Assembly (NCBI GenBank): GCA_030591745.1
Contig: JAUVAM010000095.1
Span: 1-8,961, forward strand
Direction: 5' to 3'
Source: Deltaproteobacteria bacterium
GTDB lineage: Bacteria; Myxococcota; B64-G9
Length of the DNA stretch: 8,961 nt
Each line of letters opens with the position of its first letter. The stretch's first letter is position 1. Shown in pieces: positions 1-5,547 of this stretch. Both the position numbers and the translations under genes were made by a program. The notes beneath the pieces are model-generated. The model was not told the DNA's origin and made no database searches. It worked only from the letters and a program-made list of their open reading frames with translations.

Positions 1-1
1 C

Positions 2-838
2 GATGCCTGCGACGCACCGGGCACCGCCTCGGGTGATGTGGTGGATGCGACCAACAACAACGGCATTGCGGCGCATCTGGACTTCCGGGCCGGCATGGAC
101 ATGCGGACTGGCGATATCGTGGCTTCAACAGATTGTGCTGCCAACGGCATTTACAGCATCTCGGGTCTGGACAGTGGCCACTACACAGCCCATGCCCAAT
201 TGAGTGGATACGCCGACGCATATTTCAACATCATCGTTTGTGGTATCGACGATGGCGATCCCAACAACGACGAGGTGCCGGACCAACGTGGCATCATGTC
301 TCCTCTGGAACCGGGCAATTGGCGCATCATGTTGTCCTGGGGCGAGCGTCCCAATGATTTGGACTTGCATTGCTTGACCCCGGATCCGGGGGGTCGCCAT
401 ATCTTCTTCCGCGACGTGGTCAAAGATGGCGTGGAGGCCCACTGCCGCGGCAGCCGTGATTCGGCACCATTCGTGGCCCTGGATGTGGATCAGACAAGTG
501 GTTATGGTCCCGAAACTTTGACTTTCACTCAGTTCCAACCGGGTACCTACACGGTCTTCGTACACAACTATGGTGCCCAGAACACTCACGAGTACCCGGG
601 CGGTACCTATGCGGATGAGAACACGCCCTTCTCCAGTTCTCAGGCCAAGATCAGGATTTACGACGGCCAGAACGAGGAAGTGGAGGCACCAGGCATCAAC
701 GTACCGTCATCAGCTGGCGGCTACTTCTGGCAGGTATTGACCCTCAATGGCTCAACCCAGGAAGTGACCCTGGTAAACAGCATGGGCGGCGGTGAGAATC
801 CACACGACTTCATCAGTCCGGTGAGTTGTTTGGAATAG
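2..838 (+). CDS. Extracellular protein with carboxypeptidase-regulatory-like and YfaP-like domains, 3' part
   Basis: The reading frame is open from the window edge, so the true start lies upstream; 278 residues are visible and the gene ends at TAG. The first ~80 residues form a carboxypeptidase-regulatory-like beta-sandwich (GDVVDATNNNGI, then NGIYSISGLDSGHYTAHA, then SGYADAYF), a module common in surface proteins. The rest resembles the YfaP/DUF2135 family: NWRIMLSWGERPNDLDLHCL is the typical 'W...P.DLDLH' strand, followed by LDVDQTSGYGPETLTF and GTYTVFVHNYG. Several cysteines (in CLTP, AHCRGS and VSCLE) suggest an oxidising, extracytoplasmic location. Role unknown; a cell-surface or secreted structural or adhesive function is inference. 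An ATG at 38 lies inside the first module and is not the real start. A strong terminator follows, so this is the last gene of its transcript. Confidence 0.8.
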   Translation, partial: DACDAPGTASGDVVDATNNNGIAAHLDFRAGMDMRTGDIVASTDCAANGIYSISGLDSGHYTAHAQLSGYADAYFNIIVCGIDDGDPNNDEVPDQRGIMSPLEPGNWRIMLSWGERPNDLDLHCLTPDPGGRHIFFRDVVKDGVEAHCRGSRDSAPFVALDVDQTSGYGPETLTFTQFQPGTYTVFVHNYGAQNTHEYPGGTYADENTPFSSSQAKIRIYDGQNEEVEAPGINVPSSAGGYFWQVLTLNGSTQEVTLVNSMGGGENPHDFISPVSCLE

Positions 839-861
839 GGTAGGCTGAGTAGGCTTCACGA

Positions 862-891
862 GGGCTGGGCAGAGATGCCCGGCCCTTTTTT
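862..891 (+). terminator. Rho-independent terminator
   Basis: A 9-bp stem (GGGCTGGGC at 862-870 with GCCCGGCCC at 877-885, one G-T wobble) closes a 6-nt loop (AGAGAT) and is followed directly by six T (886-891). It lies 23 bp after the stop of the surface-protein gene. On the minus strand the hairpin lacks a following U-tract, so it should act only on plus-strand transcripts. The TAA of the converging minus-strand gene (890-892) uses the last bases of the U-tract. Confidence 0.9.
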
Positions 892-1399
892 ACTTGCGCT
901 TGCTGCTTCTTTTCTTGCGGCTTCGACTGAAGCGCAGGGGATAGCTGGCCACTTCTTGGCCCTCAACCTCGATCATCATCCGGTACTTGCCTGCCTTGGG
1001 TATTTCCAAATCGTCCCAATTGATGGCTTGACTGGCGCTGCCTCTGGAGCCCTCCGCACCCAACTCCAGGACACCGTCCACCGAGGTCACTTCTTCCCCT
1101 GCGGGGTTTTTGACCACGATTCGAAACTCAACGGTGCCGCCCTGAGGTGAGGATACGGTCGTGCAGCTTTCGAAGTGAGGGATGGTGGCGGGAAAACCCG
1201 GGACCCGCCAGGCCTTGAGCGTTCTGCCGCGGGTGGCTTTGCATTGGCCGTCTTTGCCAAAATCGACTTGCGCCGCCAGCAGGTGTTTCTCCACCTTGAA
1301 AACAGCCTTGACTGGCGCTTCTCCTGCCGAGGCCTGGACAGGCAAGACCAAGATGAATGACATGAAGACCAGGGCTCGACCCACGAATGATTGCAGCAT
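890..1399 (-). CDS. Hypothetical secreted protein with basic C-terminal tail
   Basis: 169 residues, family not recognised. The ATG at 1399 is well supported: GGAGGTG sits 5-6 nt upstream. Residues 1-25 form a classical Sec signal peptide with a hydrophobic core (ALVFMSFILVLPV) and an ASA cleavage motif at 23-25, so the protein is exported. The mature part is beta-rich; residues 88-156 (VEFRIVVKNPAGEEV, then GKYRMMIEVEGQEVASYPLRF) look like an Ig-like or bacterial Ig-fold domain. There are two cysteines (C53, C79) that could form a disulfide. The last 12 residues (SRSRKKRSSKRK) are extremely basic, which could bind lipopolysaccharide, anionic polymer or nucleic acid (inference). It converges on the preceding surface-protein gene and is divergent from the lipoprotein gene, with a 133-bp shared upstream region. 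It has no close operon partner in the window. Confidence 0.75.
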   Translation of the reverse strand: MLQSFVGRALVFMSFILVLPVQASAGEAPVKAVFKVEKHLLAAQVDFGKDGQCKATRGRTLKAWRVPGFPATIPHFESCTTVSSPQGGTVEFRIVVKNPAGEEVTSVDGVLELGAEGSRGSASQAINWDDLEIPKAGKYRMMIEVEGQEVASYPLRFSRSRKKRSSKRK

Positions 1400-1446
1400 G
1401 GAACACCTCCAGAAGATGCTCTGTTATTGGCACAACATGAGAGGAC

Positions 1447-1476
1447 TTGGCAAGAGCAGAAATGCCTGACTATAAT
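1447..1476 (+). promoter_or_regulatory. Sigma70-type promoter of the lipoprotein gene
   Basis: A TTGGCA (-35, 1447-1452) and a perfect TATAAT (-10, 1471-1476) are separated by 18 bp. The predicted transcription start near 1483 leaves a short leader before the ribosome binding site at 1498-1505. It is the best promoter match in the window, in the divergent intergenic region between the secreted-protein gene and the lipoprotein gene. On the opposite strand the same place reads TATAGT (plus coordinates 1469-1474). Confidence 0.75.
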
Positions 1477-1497
1477 CCTCGCAGTTTCCAAACTCAT

Positions 1498-1505
1498 GGA
1501 AAGGA
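1498..1505 (+). promoter_or_regulatory. Ribosome binding site that questions the lipoprotein start
   Basis: GGAAAGGA is the only purine-rich Shine-Dalgarno-like stretch between the promoter and the lipoprotein coding region. Its AAGGA (1501-1505) stands 6 nt before an in-frame ATA at 1512, and 27 nt before the first conventional in-frame start (TTG at 1533). Spacing therefore favours initiation at 1512, which would add an arginine-containing n-region to the signal peptide. An ATG at 1496 overlaps the site but is in another frame. Confidence 0.5.
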
Positions 1506-1532
1506 CTAAACATACGTTGGCAATCGACTGCC

Positions 1533-2600
1533 TTGTTGTGGCTTCTGTCTTCGTTTCTGGTGGCCTGTCCCTCAGGCAAATATGGAGAGTTGCCTGATGC
1601 GCCAGCTGCCGAAAAGGCCCAGGCTGAGGCGATGTGGACGAAATACTTGAAAGCGCTGGGTGACAAGAAGCTGGAAAAAAAACCCCAGATTCTGGCTCTG
1701 TTTTTCTCCTCCAAGCTGATGGCCCACACGAGCGAGAAAATCTTTCTCAAAGATTTGGTTTCGGCCAGACGCAAGATTTCAGCAGGCCTGTTTGATTCGG
1801 CATCGATCAAGGCCTTGAAGACGGCCACAGGGGGGCCCCTGTTGGTGCTGGACTCCAAGGCCGGCGAGGCCGGCATTCCGCTCTTGAGAGAAGGTGACAG
1901 GTTCTGCTTTGACGACCTGGGCGCGGGCATGGGGGAGTGGTCCAAGGAGGCCAATCACTTCGATAAGCCCATGCCCGAAAAGCCGAGCCTCTTGTTTCTC
2001 AAACGTCAGTTGGCTGATACGGGATTGGCGCAAGGAGAGCGCTTGCGAGCAGCGGTGGCTCTGTCGGATCCGGCGTATCGCAAGGTCATCATCTCCAGCC
2101 AGCGCAGCGTTGAAGATCCGGTCGTGAAACTTGGCTTGGGGCTGGCCCGGGTGCGAATCGACGGCTATGACAAGAATTTTTTGACGGGTTTTCCGACTCA
2201 CGCCAAGGGCCTGGAGGCTGTGGCCAAAGCCGACCCGAAGATCTTTGAGGAAATGTTGGTCAAGCTGACCAACCAGGCCTCCATGGTTGAGGATCCGCCG
2301 GCGAACGAGGTCCTGTTCAAAGTGGCGGCCGGGGCCCCTCAGGCCATGCAGGCTCGTCTGGCCAAGTCCCTGTACGAGTTGGGCGAAGCCAACCCGGGTC
2401 GCTTTGCCAATGCCGTGTTCAATGTGGTCAAGGACATTGAGTCTGATCCTGCTCTTGGGCTTTGGGCACAGGAAGTCTCTCGGCGAGGGGGAAAATCCCC
2501 AAAGGTGGCGGCTTTTTTGCGCAAGTTTTCCCGACAGGGAGAAGGCCCGGAGCGAAAGCTCTGCAAGCGAATATTGCTTCGCATGCGCGCTGGAAAATGA
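1533..2600 (+). CDS. Lipoprotein of unknown function (lipobox LVAC)
   Basis: 355 residues from the TTG at 1533, or 362 if translation starts at the ATA at 1512. The N-terminus is a type II signal peptide: hydrophobic LWLLSSFL, then lipobox L-V-A-C with the acylated cysteine at residue 12 (TTG numbering), so the mature protein is expected to be membrane-anchored. The 1533 start has no positive n-region and no properly spaced ribosome binding site; an ATA start would supply both (Arg and AAGGA 6 nt upstream). An upstream in-frame TAA at 1473-1475 limits the N-terminus. Residues ~15-150 contain a lysine-rich helical region and a short mixed region. Residues ~160-355 are almost wholly helical (LAQGERLRAAVALSDPAY, VVKLGLGLARVRIDGY, ALGLWAQEVSRRGGKSPKVA) and suggest HEAT/TPR-like solenoid repeats, but no family is recognised. 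It has its own promoter, and no clear terminator follows the TGA. Confidence 0.75.
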   Translation: MLWLLSSFLVACPSGKYGELPDAPAAEKAQAEAMWTKYLKALGDKKLEKKPQILALFFSSKLMAHTSEKIFLKDLVSARRKISAGLFDSASIKALKTATGGPLLVLDSKAGEAGIPLLREGDRFCFDDLGAGMGEWSKEANHFDKPMPEKPSLLFLKRQLADTGLAQGERLRAAVALSDPAYRKVIISSQRSVEDPVVKLGLGLARVRIDGYDKNFLTGFPTHAKGLEAVAKADPKIFEEMLVKLTNQASMVEDPPANEVLFKVAAGAPQAMQARLAKSLYELGEANPGRFANAVFNVVKDIESDPALGLWAQEVSRRGGKSPKVAAFLRKFSRQGEGPERKLCKRILLRMRAGK

Positions 2601-2633
2601 TGTCTGCGCCCCTGGCATCGGACCCAAGACGCA

Positions 2634-2662
2634 TTGACAAAAGCCGTTCGGTTGATTAGCTT
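2634..2662 (+). promoter_or_regulatory. Probable promoter of the J-domain protein gene
   Basis: A perfect TTGACA (2634-2639), a 17-bp spacer, and TAGCTT (2657-2662, three of six matches to TATAAT). The predicted start near 2669 gives a very short leader before the ATG at 2682. It lies in the 81-bp gap after the lipoprotein gene. There is no convincing heat-shock-type (CTTGAA/CCCCAT) promoter here. Confidence 0.5.
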
Positions 2663-2681
2663 GTAGCCCGGATCATCAAAC

Positions 2682-3608
2682 ATGGCAGACTTTTACGACA
2701 TATTGGGCGTCAGATCCAAAGCCTCTCAAAAAGAGATCAAGAGCGCCTACCGCAAGTTGGCGCGAAAGCTCCATCCGGATCACAACCCCGGCGACAAACG
2801 GGCAGAGGACCGTTTTAAGAAGGTGTCCGAGGCTTACGATGTCCTAGGGGACAAGAAAAAGCGTGAACAGTACGACCTGGTTGGTCATCGGGCATGGAAA
2901 GCCGGGGCCAAACAGGCGCCACCACCTGGGTCCGGATTTGGTGGTTTTCCTGGTGGAGGATTCGGGGGCGGAGGCTGGAGCCAGTCTTCTTCGGGGCAAG
3001 GGGGCTTTGATGGGGCGAACCTGGAGGATTTGTTGGGTGGGCTCTTTGGTGGTGGGCGTCGGGCGCGAAGGCGGGCCGGACCCATGCGAGGGGAGGACAG
3101 CCTGGCCAGCATGACCATTCCCAGGGCGGATGCGGTAGAAGGTGCCAAGCGCACAATCACATTGAGCCAGCCCGGTGCCGGGCCGGAGAGCCTGACTGTG
3201 ACCATTCCCAAGGGCATTGTTGAGGGACAAAAGATTCGGCTGGCAGGGAAGGGGCATCCGGGGCTGGCGGGGGGACCATCGGGCGACCTGCTCATTGAGA
3301 TTCTTTTCGAGTCGGATGAGCGATTCGAACGGCTTGGAGAAGACCTGACGGTTGGGGTGAAGGTTCCCTTCTCCACGGCAGCCCTGGGCGGCAGCATTCA
3401 AGTGCCTACCTTGGGCGGTTCGGTGGAGCTTACGGTGCCTGCCGGAACCCAGGGCGGTCAGCGCTTTCGCCTGGCGGCAAAAGGCTTGCCCAAGAGGGGG
3501 TCCGCCCGTGGTGATCTGTTTGCCCGGGTGCGTATCGTCGTGCCGCGAGGTCTTGATGAGAAGGGGAGCGAGGCGGTTGAACTGTTGAAGCGGTTTGAAT
3601 CGGATTAG
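2682..3608 (+). CDS. Class B J-domain co-chaperone, CbpA-like (DnaJ without zinc finger)
   Basis: 308 residues, close to the length of E. coli CbpA. J-proteins deliver unfolded clients to DnaK (Hsp70) and stimulate its ATPase in the cytoplasm. The J domain spans residues ~4-67 (FYDILGV start, helix II AYRKLARKL, the essential HPD at 31-33, helix III DRFKKVSEAYDVL). A Gly/Phe-rich linker follows (~82-125, with many GGFGG units). The cysteine-rich zinc-finger repeats of class A DnaJ are absent. Two C-terminal beta-sandwich client-binding domains come next: ~142-210 (TIPKGIVEGQKIRLAGKG, then GDLLIEI) and ~214-290 (LGGSIQVPTLGG, then TVPAGTQGGQRFRLAAKGLP and GDLFARVRIVVP). The ATG at 2682 places MADFYDILGV exactly where J domains begin, though the ribosome binding site is weak. 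No dnaK, grpE or cbpM is adjacent, so this is a stand-alone co-chaperone gene. It converges on the acyl-CoA dehydrogenase gene with a 9-bp gap. Confidence 0.93.
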   Translation: MADFYDILGVRSKASQKEIKSAYRKLARKLHPDHNPGDKRAEDRFKKVSEAYDVLGDKKKREQYDLVGHRAWKAGAKQAPPPGSGFGGFPGGGFGGGGWSQSSSGQGGFDGANLEDLLGGLFGGGRRARRRAGPMRGEDSLASMTIPRADAVEGAKRTITLSQPGAGPESLTVTIPKGIVEGQKIRLAGKGHPGLAGGPSGDLLIEILFESDERFERLGEDLTVGVKVPFSTAALGGSIQVPTLGGSVELTVPAGTQGGQRFRLAAKGLPKRGSARGDLFARVRIVVPRGLDEKGSEAVELLKRFESD

Positions 3609-3617
3609 AACTACCCC

Positions 3618-5195
3618 CTAAAACACAATCTCCAAGGGGCTCTTGTTGCCGCTGGTGATGGTCTTGGCCAGCGCCATGGTGTGTGGCAAGTAGGCATCGA
3701 TGAAGAAGCGGGCCGAGTGTAGTTTGCCGTCGTAGTATTTGGCCTCGGGGTTCTCCTCGATGATTTTTGCTTGCGCTTCTTTGTCTTCAGCGCCGGCCTT
3801 GGCGTAAATGGCCTCAAGCTTCTCGTCCGCCACCACGGCCATCTCCAAGAGGTGGTATGCGATGACGATGGTGCCGAAGAGATCCATGAAAGGCGTGGCG
3901 TTGAGCACGGGGGTGTAGATGTCGCCGCTCATGCCTGCCTGCTGCACGCTCATGGCCACTTGAACCAGGCTGTCGCGGGCCTTCTCGAGCTTGCCGGCAA
4001 ATTCGCCGAGGCGGGCGTGTTCTTTGGCGCTGTTGATGAAATCGTTGACCCGGGTCAGGTAGGTCATGAAGAACAGACCACCCTTGGCCGTCATTTTGCG
4101 ACCGATCAGATCCAGGGCCTGGATGCCGTTGGTCCCTTCATAGATCGAGGCGATCTTGGCGTCCCGGCAGTACTGCTCCTGCGGGTATTCGATGGTGTAG
4201 CCATAGCCGCCCAAGATCTGGATGCCCAGCTCGGTCATGCGGAAGCCGTAATCCGAGCAGTAGGACTTGCAGATGGGGGTCATCAACTCCATCATGCTGT
4301 TGTAATTTTTGCGCTCATTCTCGTCTTCGTGGACTTCCATGAGATCCGAAAAATAGGCCGTGCTGTAGAGCAGTGCGCGCATGCCCTCTGTGAAGGCCTT
4401 CATGGTCAAGAGCATGCGCCGGACGTCGGGATGCTCGATGATGGGCAAGCGGGGGGCATCCACGTCCTTCATCTTGGCGATGTCCACGCCCTGGACACGC
4501 TCCGCCGCATACTGGAGGGCTTCCTGGTAGGAGGCAGCCGCCGTGGCTTGGCCCTGAATGCCCACGCCGATGCGGGCTTCGTTCATCATCAGGAACATGT
4601 ATTTGATGCCCTTGTTCTCTTCGCCGATGAGCCAGCCGTGGCAGGGGCCGTCGGATCCGAAAACCATGGTGCAGGTGGGAGAACCCTTGATGCCCATTTT
4701 GTGCTCAATGTTGCCACAGATGACGTTGTTGGTTCCGCCCAAGCTGCCGTCATCATTGACTAGAACCTTGGGTACCTCGAACTGGCTGATTCCCTTGATT
4801 CCCTTTGGGGCACCTTCGGTACGCGCCAGCACCAGGTGCAGGATGTTGTCGGTCAGATCGTGATCGCCTGCCGAAATAAAGATCTTCTCGCCTTCGATGA
4901 GCCAGTGATCCTCTTCTTTTTTGGCCTTGGTCTTCAGATCGCCCACCGCGCTGCCGGCTCCCGACTCGGTCAGGCACATGGTGCCTCCCCATTCGCCGGT
5001 GAATAGTTTTTCGAGATAGAATTTCTTCATTTCGTCGGTGCCGTAGGCTTCGATGACTTCGCCGGCGGTGGCACTCAAGCCCGCGTTCATGGTAAAAGCC
5101 ACCGAAGCGCTGCTCATGATTTCATTCAAGGCGGTGGCCATGACATGGGGCAATCCCATGCCGCCATATTCGGGGCTGTGGGATGGGGCAGCCAA
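3618..5195 (-). CDS. Acyl-CoA dehydrogenase, catalytic fragment after the TGA
   Basis: 525 codons open in the same frame as the upstream fragment, ending at TAG. It carries the rest of the N-terminal helical domain, the middle beta domain (CLTESGAGS around codon 74 of the fragment), the catalytic C-terminal helical domain (IYEGTNGIQ, Glu 353 of the fragment) and the extra C-terminal helical domain (codons ~370-525). The first possible start is a TTG at 5195, three codons after the TGA. A GAGGGAGG lies just before it, but only 1 nt separates them, too close for normal initiation. The first ATG (5159) falls inside the conserved EYGGMGLP motif. Independent expression is therefore doubtful. Confidence 0.7.
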   Translation of the reverse strand: MAAPSHSPEYGGMGLPHVMATALNEIMSSASVAFTMNAGLSATAGEVIEAYGTDEMKKFYLEKLFTGEWGGTMCLTESGAGSAVGDLKTKAKKEEDHWLIEGEKIFISAGDHDLTDNILHLVLARTEGAPKGIKGISQFEVPKVLVNDDGSLGGTNNVICGNIEHKMGIKGSPTCTMVFGSDGPCHGWLIGEENKGIKYMFLMMNEARIGVGIQGQATAAASYQEALQYAAERVQGVDIAKMKDVDAPRLPIIEHPDVRRMLLTMKAFTEGMRALLYSTAYFSDLMEVHEDENERKNYNSMMELMTPICKSYCSDYGFRMTELGIQILGGYGYTIEYPQEQYCRDAKIASIYEGTNGIQALDLIGRKMTAKGGLFFMTYLTRVNDFINSAKEHARLGEFAGKLEKARDSLVQVAMSVQQAGMSGDIYTPVLNATPFMDLFGTIVIAYHLLEMAVVADEKLEAIYAKAGAEDKEAQAKIIEENPEAKYYDGKLHSARFFIDAYLPHTMALAKTITSGNKSPLEIVF

Positions 5196-5204
5196 ACCTC
5201 CCTC

Positions 5205-5207
5205 TCA
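5205..5207 (-). other. In-frame TGA codon within the acyl-CoA dehydrogenase
   Basis: The context on the coding strand is CTC-TGA-GAG-GGA-GGT. It falls at a variable position of the family, directly before the conserved E-G-G. The next base after TGA is G, so this is not a strong readthrough context. TGA is used as a normal stop by neighbouring genes (lipoprotein, CoA-transferase subunit A, patatin), so a genome-wide reassignment is excluded. Confidence 0.85.
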
Positions 5208-5459
5208 GAGCGCCTTGTAGACTTCTTTGTAGCCCTCGGGGGTGGTTACGCAGCCTTTGTCGAAGCCGATGCCCTCTCGGTCCATCACGATGTTCAATGG
5301 CGCAATTTTTTCAGTGGCCAATTTGATCGTCAGTTCGAGGACCATCTCAATGGCCTCCCTATCAAAATCACCGTACTTTTCGGCCTTGAAAAGGTCTTCA
5401 ATCTTCAGGTACTCGAAAAGGCAGAATTCGATGTCGCGTTTGTCCACTGCGAACGCCAT
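5205..5459 (-). CDS. Acyl-CoA dehydrogenase, N-terminal fragment before the TGA
   Basis: This is the part actually translated if the TGA is a true stop: 84 residues from the well-supported ATG at 5459 to KAL-TGA. It holds only the N-terminal helical segment of the dehydrogenase, with no flavin-binding or catalytic residue, so alone it cannot be an active enzyme. Confidence 0.7.
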   Translation of the reverse strand: MAFAVDKRDIEFCLFEYLKIEDLFKAEKYGDFDREAIEMVLELTIKLATEKIAPLNIVMDREGIGFDKGCVTTPEGYKEVYKAL

Positions 5460-5492
5460 GGTGAGTCCTCCTTGAGTTTAAATGACGCACCG

Positions 5493-5521
5493 AGTCTAAG
5501 ATCGATTGACTTGCCAGTCAA
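5493..5521 (-). promoter_or_regulatory. Promoter of the acyl-CoA dehydrogenase gene
   Basis: On the minus strand TTGACT (-35, plus positions 5516-5521), a 17-bp spacer, and TAGACT (-10, 5493-5498) precede the gene. The predicted transcript starts ~25-30 nt before the ATG at 5459. The -35 box is one arm of the 20-bp inverted repeat at 5504-5523, so a protein bound there would block RNA polymerase. Confidence 0.65.
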
Positions 5522-5523
5522 TC
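5504..5523. promoter_or_regulatory. 20-bp perfect inverted repeat, probable operator (TetR-like style)
   Basis: GATTGACT-TGCC-AGTCAATC: two perfect 8-bp arms around a 4-bp centre. It covers the -35 and part of the spacer of the acyl-CoA dehydrogenase promoter. It is not a terminator, because no U-tract follows on either strand. Operators of this length and symmetry are typical of homodimeric helix-turn-helix repressors, and TetR-family repressors often control acyl-CoA dehydrogenase genes in response to acyl-CoA. That assignment is inference; no regulator gene is in the window. Confidence 0.6.
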
Positions 5524-5547
5524 AAAAAACCCGCAAAGGGAAGTTTT
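5524..5547 (-). terminator. Weak intrinsic terminator after the Tam41-like gene
   Basis: On the minus strand, directly after the TAG at 5548, comes AAAA, CTT, CCC, a TTTGC loop, GGG and six T. The GC stem is only 3 bp; the flanking A and T runs can extend it with a bulge. It would separate the CoA-transferase/patatin/Tam41-like transcript from the acyl-CoA dehydrogenase gene, but is probably leaky. Confidence 0.4.

Larger units (their letters stand above)
3618..5459 (-). pseudogene. Acyl-CoA dehydrogenase (long, ~600 aa type) interrupted by an in-frame TGA
   Basis: Read through one stop, this gene encodes a 613-residue acyl-CoA dehydrogenase of the long FadE-like type, a flavoenzyme that oxidises acyl-CoA to trans-2-enoyl-CoA in fatty-acid beta-oxidation. 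The ATG at 5459 has AAGGAGG 7 nt upstream. Codons 1-84 match the usual N-terminus (RDIEFCLFEYLKI, then APLNIVMDREG and VTTPEGYKEVYKAL). Codon 85 is TGA. From codon 86 the family sequence continues in the same frame (EGGLAAPSHSPEYGGMGLP). All other landmarks are intact: flavin-site CLTESGAGS, GGYGYTIEYPQEQYCRDAKIA, the catalytic Glu (about residue 441) in IYEGTNGIQ, and a C-terminal extension. There is no other disruption, so the lesion is very recent, a sequencing error, or a recoded codon. CGA (Arg) to TGA, a transition at a CpG, would explain it. A promoter and palindromic operator lie upstream. Confidence 0.8.

Noticed and set aside
1779..2627. 282-codon minus-strand open frame opposite the lipoprotein gene
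   Set aside because: The plus-strand frame has a promoter and a lipobox signal peptide; the minus frame has neither, and its composition looks like a shadow.
2640..2681. Heat-shock sigma32 promoter for the J-domain gene
   Set aside because: No CTTGAA/CCCCAT pair at the right spacing; the TTGACA-N17-TAGCTT match is better.
3615..3639. CCCCT/AGGGG hairpin near the convergent ends of the J-protein and acyl-CoA dehydrogenase genes
   Set aside because: Only 5 bp of stem with a 15-nt loop and no T run on either strand; not convincing as a terminator.
3771..4763. 330-codon plus-strand open frame opposite the acyl-CoA dehydrogenase
   Set aside because: It lies fully antisense to a gene with clear conserved motifs, and its His/Ala/Val/Asp-rich composition fits a shadow frame of GC-rich coding sequence.
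5165..5204. Possible SECIS element after the in-frame TGA
   Set aside because: Only a short GGGA/UCCC pairing with irregular inner bases. The standard spacing and apical GGU loop cannot be shown, and the codon is at a variable, not a redox, position.
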